64,000 bases of DNA from Hyalella azteca (Eukaryota; Arthropoda; Malacostraca; Amphipoda; Hyalellidae), in NCBI RefSeq assembly GCF_000764305.2, contig NW_025943963.1:154303-218302 (forward strand). Reading direction: 5' to 3'. Shown piece after piece: positions 1-9,820 of the stretch. A program made the position numbers and the translations under genes. The notes beneath the pieces were generated by a model. It searched no databases and was not told the DNA's origin. It saw only the letters and a program-made list of their open reading frames with translations. How positions within the stretch are numbered: position 1 is the stretch's first letter; every line of letters begins with the position of its first letter.

Positions 1-2029
1 GTTAGGTTACAGGCCGTAAGCCGTTTGTTCTGGTTCTTGAGATGAAGCTGTCTAGCGCCGACGAGGGATGTGACAACTCGGATTTTAATTAAATGTTACT
101 TCTGATACACAAATGAAACCATTTCGGTGGCAGATGCTATGAAACGGTAAAAAATTATAGTATAACTGAAACAAATGATCAGGTGTTCTGTTTCAATTCC
201 TAAATCGCATCTGTTTTTGTTAACACTATCTAATCGAGTCTCATTCAGTTCCTAATTACGATTGAAAATATCTCAGTTCCTGGTTTCTTTCGAATCTGTT
301 TCAATTCCAAGCCACTGCCGAACCTGTTTCAATTCCTAGCTGCAGCTGAATCCTGTTTCAAGTTTCTATTATATGCCAAATACCCGTAAACGTTGCCAGT
401 TGCGATTTTTTTACACGAAAATGTAACCAGATTTTATAACCATTTCTGATTTAATTAATTTAATTTAAAATTTCTTACTTAATTGTAACATTAATTTGGT
501 TGGATAACGGTACATTTTGTTTCACTGATATAGACTATTCATCTCAGTTTGGAAGGCTTTTTGTATACTGGTCAAATCGTTGATTTACAGAAGACATTTC
601 TCTCTAATACTATAAATGTATTGTCTCGTGATGTCTGTAATCGATCCCGTTTAGTTTAATCAATCTTGTAACAGAACATTACTAACAATATATTTTATAC
701 TCTTTATTTCTTCTAAAGCAGTGAACATTTAGGTGGACTTTATACAATTTTGATCAACGAATTTGATTTGATGCTTTGATTTAAGAACCTTACTGATACC
801 CTGACAACCGTTCATGGTTTCATGTACCGATCATATATATAGATGATCTAAAATATATTTTCCACGTTCACGTGGCGTGTGAACTTGATGATAGCAATTG
901 TTGCAATTAACAAGAGTTTGGTATGGTCTTTACAATTAATATGTTTATTATTTATTAACGAAAGATGATTTCAGCCAAGATGTTATCAAAGTATGCACTT
1001 CCTCTGCCCACTGTACACAGTTGCAAAGAAAGATGCTTTCCACGTTTCACTTTGTATATTTTCTATGCCCCAATGAATATCTTGCGAATTCCTTTATCTT
1101 TGATTTTATTATGTAAATCCGTTCAAGTCGTGATACAACTTTAGAATAAAAGTGCATGAGATTTTTGCGTGTGGGCAAACTGCTGCTCGAGACACGCTAT
1201 TTAGATTGCGTATGCATAATGCAGCTGTTTAGAATGCTCCATAAATATTTCTAATTTCTAAATTTCTCGTGGGTTAAGTTATATGAAATTAAATACGCTA
1301 CTAAAGTTTGTACTGTATTTATCGCCCATGAATAATTGTACAAAGATTTTTTATCATTTGGTTCTATTTGAGTATCACCTCAGCTCAGATCCTTATACTC
1401 TACACTAAATTTTTTTTTTTTGTCAATGTGCTTTACGAGAGAATTACGTGTGTCGTAATGTGGATGATATAAGCGGCCATGTTGCTTGTATGTCCTTTTC
1501 TTTGTAAGATTTGTTTTACTTACGTCTTCGTGTTCCTGGAATGTATAAACAATAAAAATGTAATAGATTCTCTAGCTCTGTTGGAGACGAGTGCTCATTA
1601 AACGGAATAAACTGTTTCCTAATTTCATTTCTGAAACGCGTAAATAGGAAGTAACGTTCATAGGCATGAACAAGGCTAATGCATCTTATTTGAAATAAAG
1701 TGCCGATTTCCATCAAGTTACATAGCCCTGTGTTTTTTTAGATAAGAAATATGTTTGAGGAACGAGTTTTTTTTTTTTACTTCTCTTCGCTCCCACTTTT
1801 TTTCAGTGAAGAGTATATGTGCCAAGAATGAAGTCTTTGGGTTAATCATCGTTACTTCTGGATATAAAATCGAATTAAAGAGAAAATAGAAATGTAGGAA
1901 GAGTACCGTATATTATGTATCGATAATCACTCAGTAAATATGCAGAAATTAAAGTTATTTCAAAGACGGAGTTGTGCAGTGAAGTATGCGCCTAGACATG
2001 AAATTCTATTGTAACTACTCAGTATTAAT
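1..2029. other. Non-coding 5' flank with degenerate short repeats
   Basis: No recognisable gene apart from one candidate minus-strand exon near 1524-1716, listed separately. Positions 180-370 hold five or six degenerate copies of a motif around TTTCAATTCC. The rest is AT-rich sequence with homopolymer T runs near 1408 and 1770. Confidence 0.6.
1524..1736 (-). CDS. Candidate exon of an unrecognised gene (minus strand)
   Basis: On the minus strand an open frame of about 64 codons with an in-frame ATG near 1714 ends at a consensus donor (exon...GAC|GTAAGT, the donor being the complement of 1518-1523). A possible acceptor (ACACAG) lies just upstream near 1736. The peptide is rich in Phe, Arg and Tyr, including the stretch YERYFLFTRFRNEIRKQF. 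I do not recognise the family. No partner exon was found in the first 1.5 kb, where the downstream exons would lie. It could be a chance frame; the donor and amino-acid composition are the only support. Confidence 0.25.
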
Positions 2030-2175
2030 AAAAATATAATAATAATAACGCCGATTCTCAACCAACCGGACAGCTTTCTGATTTTACTAAATCTTTCACA
2101 GCTACTTGCGGGTTTCGAACCGCATCTCACTGCTCCAATTGTTGTGATCTTAAGCACAAGGCCAACGGTCCAAAA
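2030..2175 (-). mobile_element. tRNA-derived SINE, diverged copy
   Basis: Read on the minus strand this has a B-box-like GGTTCGAAACC (complement of about 2110-2122), a degenerate A-box-like TTGGCCTTGTG upstream of it, and then the tail AGAATCGGCG followed by an (ATT)n run. The same order (A box, B box, AATCGGCG tail, ATT repeats) is seen in the clearer copy at 36945-37196. The copy looks old and diverged. Confidence 0.6.
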
Positions 2176-2233
2176 AAAAAAACACCCTTTTTTTTGGATG
2201 TAGTTAATCTGCAATAATACCAAAAATTTAATA

Positions 2234-2865
2234 GAAAATGTTCAAAGAAGTGCAACAAGGATAATTCCAGGCTTGAAGGGCCAGTCCTATGAAGAAAGAT
2301 TGAAGATTATGAAGCTCCCAAGACTCAGTTATCGACGTCTGCGTGGGGACCTCAATAACACCTCATTGAAGTATACATACAACTGATACAAGTATACTCA
2401 TGGTTTATACAAGGTCCCCGAAGACTTCTAAATTGACTTTGGATGTCCCTACTGATTACTAGAATTTGAAACAAGAACCAACGCCAGGGGGCACGGCTAT
2501 AAAATAAAAAAAAACTGCGCTGCAATTTCTTCACGCGGCAAAATTTCTTCTCTCTTCGATACGAATCATCGACATGTGGAACAGCCTCCCCGATGACATC
2601 GTTGGCGCTCCAAGTATGAACACGTTCAAGAACAGACTAGATAAAGCTGCGAAAATATATATGTTCAGATTTGAAATGCCTAGCACCATATCGAACCCGG
2701 TGGAAGTCTCGTAGCTACTTCAAACTATCGTCAGTTAGGAAAAGATCCGGTCAAATGACACGATTTTAGACCTTCTGTGAATAAGGCACGAAAAGGAAAA
2801 GAATCGGCGGCAGGCCACATCAGACCTACACTTCAGCGCAGAGATCACTAATGTTATGTTAAAAA
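2234..2865 (+). mobile_element. 3' end of a non-LTR (CR1/L2-like) retrotransposon, broken
   Basis: Positions 2234-2340 encode a peptide typical of the end of a LINE reverse transcriptase, including [17 protein letters not shown] and the YRRLRGDL motif. Then come frameshifts, and then DMWNSLPDDIVGAPS...FKNRLDKAA ending at the TAG at 2712-2714. The non-coding 3' tail contains AATCGGCG, a short AGGCC...GGCC-type hairpin and an ATGTTATGTT end. The frame is interrupted, so it is inactive. The same 3' end recurs at 19165-19390 and, inverted, at 35052-35288. Family assignment to CR1/L2 is inferred from the C-terminal motif order and the short-repeat tail. Confidence 0.75.
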
Positions 2866-5800
2866 ACAGGAGACACCAAACGAGCGGTATTCTAGGTACC
2901 TTACTACCTGGATTCAGCTGCGGACTAAACTGTTACCAGTGGTCAATGTTACGGATTGAATGTACTTCTGCCTGCACTCCTCAAGGTTAACTTGCGCATC
3001 ATCGGTACGGTTCGACGGTACCACCGTACCAGTTGGCAATTGGATTCCTCAATGCCAGAAAACCTATTTACGTACCTAATTAGACAAATGATGGAATATT
3101 TGATGTAAAAAACTGCTAACACTTTTGAAAATTGACTTTAATACTCACGCCTAATCTCTAGTCTCTACGTACCACGTAACCACTGCGTGACGGGAGTCGG
3201 AGCTCGACGTTCACGTTAAACGTTTATGTGTGTTAATAACTTGAACTTTTCCCGTCACCGTCAGAAATTTATAGGGATTAGGGAGTCGTGCGAGCTGTGT
3301 TGCATTGTCCTATTGCGTCATTGCTCGCCTTTCCGTCAGGCAGTTAGAGTGACGGCTACGATTCATCGGTTCTACGAAGCATCCTTCAATTCATAGGTAG
3401 TTGTGGTTTATTTTTTTTTATAAAATATATCGGCCCTATTAAATTAAAGGCCTGTGACTTTAGACCAAGAGCTTACATTACAACTGATTCAATTGAACTG
3501 TAGTTTGATAATACTAGTACTAAAGTAAGTAGTATTGTAGTAATGTAATTGATCAATGATCAGTTACCTAAATAAAAAGTTCACCAATGAAATTTTGCTG
3601 AGATTTCATTTTTGCTTCAATTATTAAATTATAACTAACAGTCAGTCGTTAAGATTATGTTATTCAATTTTGCACTTCAAAGTTCTAGATAGAAATTCTG
3701 TTTCATCTAATTTGGATTCTGTGATGATGTGATCTAGATTCTAGCAGATCTACCTATGCTTCTCACTTTCTCAGCTCAGCTTATGAAACTGAAAGACTGT
3801 AACTTGAAAGTTGAATCTAATTAGGTATCTAGAACTATTTGGAATATTGGGAAAGGGAGTTTCCTAAAGGCTAAAGCCTAAAAGTCACTCATAGTGTCAA
3901 TTTCAAAGCAGAGACTTATTTTATTTATATTATTCCTCTTCCTCACAAGCTCACATTAAATTTTGAGTCCTGTANGACTCCAATGTTACACATGTACAAT
4001 GATTTTCTTATTTTATTTTTTAATATTGAAAAAATTTTAACATTATTTTTTTTATTCTGTCAATTGATTGATGCATTGCCTGATCTGCCTCCAATTTTAC
4101 ACACATTTTCAGAATTGAAGCAGGACAGGTAGCTAGAAGCAGGCATAGAATATACTATCTACCATACTTGGTGAGCCGCGACTGAATTTTTGGAGCCGTG
4201 GTTTTATGGATTTGCCAGCCATGATTCCATTTCTTGGAGCTGTGATTTATTATCCATGGAGCCATGAATTCCATATTTCGGCCATTAAAATCCATTTATA
4301 AGCTGGCAGCTGCAAACTTTTTACTTAGTCCCTTGCATGTGTTACCCCTAATCTCTAATTTCACCCTAAAAACAGTAAACACTAACATTTGTCTTCACTT
4401 GAGTTGAGTGGCAACTTATCACATGATAATGCAGTCTGCCCACTCTGATGTGACTACAACTACAGTATTACTACACTATGAGCATAGTTGCGAACCAGTG
4501 ATTTTGTAGAACCAGTTCAGTTTTAATTTTCTTATTTACTCAAGATTTAAACCAATATCTTATGTATGTTGATGCTGGTATCCATGATACTTTGCTGGTC
4601 TACTTATAGGACTTGAAATTGAACTTGAAGGAGAGTCTAAAAAACTCTCGGCTTTGCCACTAAGTCTATAAAAAAGCATTTTAGGTTGACATATTGTTGT
4701 TTTGTTGTGCAGGATATTTTGGCTGGATCATTGAAGTAGTGCAGATTGCAGAAGTTAAGTTGAAAATTTTATGAAATGACATGATTGCAGAGTGCAAACG
4801 GCTATTTTTCAATCAAACAAAAATACATGACATTAGAGCCATTAGATTTCATACCTACTGAAATTATATGATATTAGAGCTATGATATTTCAGAAAAAAA
4901 TAGGACTTTTCCAGCCCTGGGTAGAAGTGTGTTAAATATTGTATTGGTTATAATTGATAAGATTTTTATCACATGGACAGACAAACAAACAAGAATAATT
5001 TATGAAAAAGCTATGTGAAAGGGTGAAATTGACCAGATTCATGGGTATTTTTGTATAATTAAAGTGTAGCTCCTACCCAATTTTCCACTAGAATCTAGAA
5101 TATTAGTTGTGAGAAATTGAGATTGCCTAATTCTATCAGAAAAATTAATAAAAATTTGTAACATTTTAATAAATTGGACAAATTATTTATTTAAATGGAT
5201 GCAATGAAACTATGCTGATGACCCTTTGCTAAAGTTCAATGACAACAGGAATCTGTAAATTTATCGGGTTTAGTATACAGCAAGGGATTTGTTTCAGATA
5301 ACTATTAAGCTTAAAAACTATGTTAGCAAGAAATTGGTCTGGTCGGTGGAAAGAAATCCTTGAAGGGCATTTCCCCAGTTGATTCTGCAATACAGAAATA
5401 AAAAACTAGAAGGTAACAACTTGAACAGATAGTATTATCTAAATATGACTTAGACTTGCTAAAAATTATGTATCAAACACTGACAAGTATGAATAGCAAA
5501 ATTAACAAACTTTAGATTTTGGTACAATATAGTGCTGAAAGCTATAGTAAGATGGATAAAAGGAAACTTGGGAGGTATGAGGATACCAGTAAGAGGAAGA
5601 TATTCTAGTGTAGATAAGAAATAAGAATAGTACAGTTCGGAGATTTGAACTTTGGAAATCAGGGAAAGGTTATAAGTTATAACTTATAAAAAATGTTGGT
5701 CTTGGCTATGGAAAATCAAGGAAAGGTTATAAGTTATAACTAAAAAAAATGTTGGTCTTGGCTATGGAAACTGGCTCCACAGCAATTACTGGAGACCAAG

Positions 5801-5895
5801 CTACAAAGAATTTGTAGTTCCAATGATTTCATTATTGATGTAGGCATTAAGTAAATTGTCTGCAGTACTGTAGAATAAATTGATACTAATCTAAT
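2833..5895 (+). repeat. Direct duplication copy A (partner at 6045-9655)
   Basis: Starts at the retrotransposon tail (AGATCACTAATGTTATGTT) and ends at AATAAATTGATACTAATCTAAT, and matches 6045-9655 in order over its length with small indels. It has no recognisable gene. Copy A has a local tandem duplication of about 60 bp near 5650-5770 (GGTTATAAGTTATAAC units) and its own MITE at 4483-4664. It keeps the empty site (4422-4429) of the MITE present in copy B. A single unresolved base (N) lies at 3975. Confidence 0.85.
4483..4664 (+). mobile_element. Short hAT-like MITE (CATAGTGGCAAA family) in copy A
   Basis: About 180 bp beginning CATAGTTGCGAACCAG and ending CTTTGCCACTAAG, a diverged form of the inverted termini CATAGTGGCAAA / TTTGCCACTATG seen at 7719-7913 and 23362-23542. 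No clear target duplication remains here. It is absent from the matching point of copy B, so it arrived after the duplication or was lost from B. Confidence 0.6.
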
Positions 5896-6044
5896 ATTAC
5901 ACGTTAGAAAACCACTGTCACTTTAACAGAACACTGATTGAACACTTGTCTTGTATGTATCTTAGGGCCGTAGCCCACTTCTAGAATGAGGAGGACTCTG
6001 TGGGAGAACAGTAAAACGTGGTAAAGGGAAAGCGTAAATTCCTT
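5896..6044. other. Spacer between duplication copies A and B
   Basis: A 149-bp segment with no counterpart after copy B and no visible gene or element. Confidence 0.5.
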
Positions 6045-7718
6045 CAGCGCCGAGATCACTAATGTTATGTTAAAGTGGGAGACACCAAACCAGCGGTATT
6101 CTAGGTACCTGGATTCAGCTACGGACAACACTGTTACCAGTGGTCAGTGTTACGGATTGAACGTACTTCTGCCTGCACTCCTCAAGGTTAACTTGCGCAT
6201 CATCGCCCATCGGTACGACGGTACCAGTGCGGCAGTGCAGTTGGCAATTGGAATTGCTCAATGCCAAGTTTTTGAACCAGAAAACCTATTTACGTACCAA
6301 ATTAGGCAAATGATGGAATATTTGCTGTAAAAAAACTGCTAACACTTTTGAAAATTGAGTTTAATACTCACGTCTATCTCTAGTCTCTACGTACCACGTA
6401 ACCACTGCGTGACGGGAGTCTGAGCTCGGCGTTCACGTTAAACGTTTATGTGTGTTAATAACTTTTCCCGTCACCGTCAGAAATTTATAGGGATTAGGGA
6501 GTCGTGCGAGCTGTGTTGCATTGTCCTATTGCGTCATTGCTCGCCTTTCCGTCAGGCAGTTAGAGTGACGGCTACGATTCATCGATTCTACGGAGCACCC
6601 TTCAATAAGTTCAATTCATAGTTGTGGTTTATTTTTTATAAAATATATCGGCCCTATTAAATTGAAGGCCTGTGACTTTAGACCAAGAGCTTACATTACA
6701 ACTGATTCAATTGAACTGTAGTTTGATAATACTAGTAAGTAGTACCTATTGATCAATGATCAGATTGCCTAGGATCCTAGGTACCTAAATAAAATAGTTT
6801 CTCATTGAAATTTTGCTGAGATTTTATTTTTGCTTCACTTATTAAATTATAACTAGGCTAACACTCAGTCTTTCAGTCTTCAGATTATGTTATTCAATTT
6901 TGCACCTCAAAGTTCTAGATTGAAATTCTGTTTCATAATTTGGGATTTTTGGATTCTATGATGATGTGATCCTACCTATGCTTCTCAGTTCAGCTCAGCT
7001 TATGAAACTGAAACTCTGAAAGACTGTAACTTAAAAGTTGAATCTAATTAGGTATCTAGAACTATTTGGAATATTGGGAAAGGGAGTTTCCTAAAGGCTA
7101 AAGCCTAAAAGTCACTCATAGTGTCAATTTCAAAGCAGAGACTTATTTTATTTATATTATTCCTCTTCCTCACAAGCTCACATTAAATTTTGAGTCCTAT
7201 AAATAGACCAGCTATGAGCTATCCAGCAATGAATGTAAGATGGAATCATGCCATGGATACTAGCATTATCTAAACAAAGGTTTTAAAAAATCTCTGGTTT
7301 GACACTAAGTTAAATGCAGATAAAAATAATTGTTTCATACCTAGCCCTAGGAAATGAATGATGGGATGGGAGCTTTTCAAGAATTATGGGTAAAAAAATA
7401 TGCATTTAAAAATTACTTTTTAAAAAACACACTTTTAAAGAAAGAGGCTGCAGGCTGGTATGATTCCAATCAGACATTAGTCCAATGTTTCACATGTAGG
7501 TACAATGATTTTCTTATTTTGTTTTTGAATATTGAAAAAAATTTAAACATTATTTTTTTATTCTGTCAATAGGTTCATGCATTGCCTGATTTGCCTCCAA
7601 TTTTACACACATTTTCAGAATTTCAGATTGATTGGACAGGTAGGCTAGGACAAGAACTTCAGCCTAGAAACAGGCATGGTCCGCGTGGAATATACTATCT
7701 AGGCGGCTAGGCCTACCG

Positions 7719-7913
7719 CATAGTGGCAAACCAGAGCTTTTTTTAGAATAGGTTCATTTTTAATTTCCTCATTTACTCAAGATTTAAACAAAGTTCCCAA
7801 GTATGATAATGCTGGTATCCATGATACCTACTTCACTGGTCTACTTAAGTACTTATAGGACTCATAAGTAAACTTGAGGCAGAGTCTAAAAAACTCTCTG
7901 CTTTGCCACTATG
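7719..7913 (+). mobile_element. Short hAT-like MITE (CATAGTGGCAAA family) in copy B
   Basis: Ends CATAGTGGCAAA and TTTGCCACTATG are exact inverted repeats of 12 bp. The interior is shared with the copies at 4483 and 23362. It sits at a different point of the duplicated unit from the copy in A, so the two insertions are independent. No coding capacity. Confidence 0.7.
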
Positions 7914-8171
7914 GGTATGCCACGGTAGGGTAGGCCCTACCCTACCGTACTTGGTGAGCCGCGACTGAATTTTTGGAGCTGTGGTTTTATGGATTTGCCA
8001 GCCATGATTCCATATCTTGGCCATTAAAAGCCATTTATGAGTCAGCAGCCGCGAACTGTTTACTTAGTCCCTTGCACATCAGCACGTGTTACCCCTAATC
8101 TCTAATTTTGCCCTAAAAACAGTAAACACTAACATTTGTCTTCACTTGAGTGGCAACTTATCACATGATAA

Positions 8172-8500
8172 CATGGTGCCAATCCATAGGTTATTCAAAA
8201 GAACCTGTTCTTATGTCATTTTGAACCGATTAACACTTCTTTATGGATCGATCGTAAAACACACCTTCACCGGCAAAAGCTTTCACACTTCTGAAGAAGG
8301 TGAGCTGACAGCTATACTGGCCGTGGGGTGTGGGTGGACCTAATTTGAATTTGAATGCATGCAGCAATTCAAAATAGAGTTTAGACCATTACAACTTGCA
8401 AGAGGGGCCCAAGGGCCAAGGGCATGGGGCCTTGCGAAGGGTTAAGACCAACGCACGGCGGTGGACCGATAAGTACTCTCAATAATTCCCTGCCACCATG
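8172..8500 (+). mobile_element. 329-bp hAT-like MITE with 8-bp target site duplication
   Basis: Begins CATGGTGCC and ends GCCACCATG (inverted termini of about 8 bp). It is flanked by CATGATAA at 8164-8171 and again at 8501-8508. Copy A carries the uninterrupted single CATGATAA at 4422-4429, which is the empty site. An 8-bp duplication with short inverted termini fits the hAT superfamily. No transposase frame, so non-autonomous. Confidence 0.8.
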
Positions 8501-9655
8501 CATGATAATGCAGTCTGCCCACTCTGCTGTGACTACATACAACTAGCTATCTGTAAGGAAACATTTTAGGTTGACATGTTTTTGTTTTGTTGTGCAGGAT
8601 ATTTTGGCTGGATTATTGAAGTAGTGCAGATTACAGAAGTTGAAAATTCTATGAAATGACATACTTGCAGAGTGCAAACCGTGATTTTTCAATCAAACAA
8701 AAATACATGACATTAGAGCCATAAGATTTCATACCTACTAAAATTATATGATATTAGAGCCATGATATTTCAGAAAAAAAATGGGACTTTACCAGCCCTG
8801 GGTAGACCGTAAAAGTGTGTTGAATATTGTATTGGTTATAATTTATAAGATTTGTATCACACGGACAGACAAACAAACAACAGGAGGTGAAGTTAAAGAG
8901 AAGTGTGGTAAAACTGCAGTTTTTTCTGTTATTAACAGAATAAATTTATGAAAAAGCTATGTGAAAGGGTGAAATTGACCAGATTCATGGGTATTTTTGT
9001 ATAATTAAAGTGTAGCTTCTACCCAATTTTCCACTAGAATCTAGAATATTAGTTGTAAGAAATTGAGATTGCCTAATTCAATCAGAAAAATTAATAAAAA
9101 TTTGCCGTGTTTTGATAAATTGGACAAATTATTTATTTAAATGGATGCAATGAAACTCTACTGATGTCCCTTTGCTAAAGTTCAATGACAAAAGGAATCT
9201 GTAAATTTATCGAGTTTAGTATACAGCAAGGGATTTGTTTCAATTAACTATTAAGCTTAAAAACTATGGTCGCAAGAAAATTGACCTGGTTGGTGGAAAG
9301 AAATCCTTGAACTTTTGAAGGGCATTTCCCCAGTCAATTCTCCAATACAGAAAGAAAAAACTAAAAGGTAACAACTTGAACAGATAGTATTATCTAAATA
9401 TGACAATTTGACCTTTGGAAATCAGAGAAAGGTTATAAGTTATAACTTCTAAAAAATGTTATGGAAATGTTATGGAAATGTTGTGGAAATTTATTAAAAT
9501 TATTATTATATTAAAATGTTATGGAAACTGGCTCCACAGCAATTACTGGAGACCAAGCTACAAAGAATTTGTAGTTCCAATGATTTCATTATTGATGTAG
9601 GCATTAAGTAAATTGTCTGCAGTACTGTAGAATAAATTGATACTAATCTAATCTG

Positions 9656-9772
9656 TATGTATATATTTTTTGGAACTCCTGTGTCCTGTAGTTGAAATGA
9701 AGAGAAAATTGTGTTAAACTTATAAATATTTCTATCATTTGCAAACTCCTTCATTAAAAAAATCAGTTCATA
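9656..9772 (+). promoter_or_regulatory. Probable promoter and 5' UTR region of TSG101
   Basis: The 117 bp between the end of duplication copy B and the TSG101 ATG. No TATA box or initiator can be assigned with confidence. The start codon has A at -3 (position 9770), which is a favourable context. The transcription start is not visible from sequence and could lie inside copy B. Confidence 0.35.
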
Positions 9773-9820
9773 ATGTCAGGTAGCACTGAACAGCGTGTGG
9801 CTCAAGCACTGGCTAATCGG
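9773..9820 (+). CDS. TSG101: TSG101 exon 1 (start)
   Basis: ATG plus 15 codons (MSGSTEQRVAQALANR), ending at donor CGG|GTGAGT, phase 0. It corresponds to the N-terminal helix of the UEV. The start was chosen because it is the first in-frame ATG and gives the length expected for the family. Confidence 0.92.

Larger units (their letters stand above)
6045..9655 (+). repeat. Direct duplication copy B, ending 117 bp before the TSG101 start codon
   Basis: Matches copy A (2833-5895) in order, from AGATCACTAATGTTATGTTA to AATAAATTGATACTAATCTAAT. It is longer than A because of at least two insertions: a MITE at 7719-7913 and a 329-bp element at 8172-8500 with exact 8-bp target duplications. The promoter of TSG101 must lie in or right next to this duplicated DNA. 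No gene is recognised inside it. Confidence 0.85.

Noticed and set aside
9506..9754. Minus-strand frame upstream of TSG101
   Set aside because: Overlaps duplicated non-coding sequence and the probable TSG101 5' UTR; no coding character.
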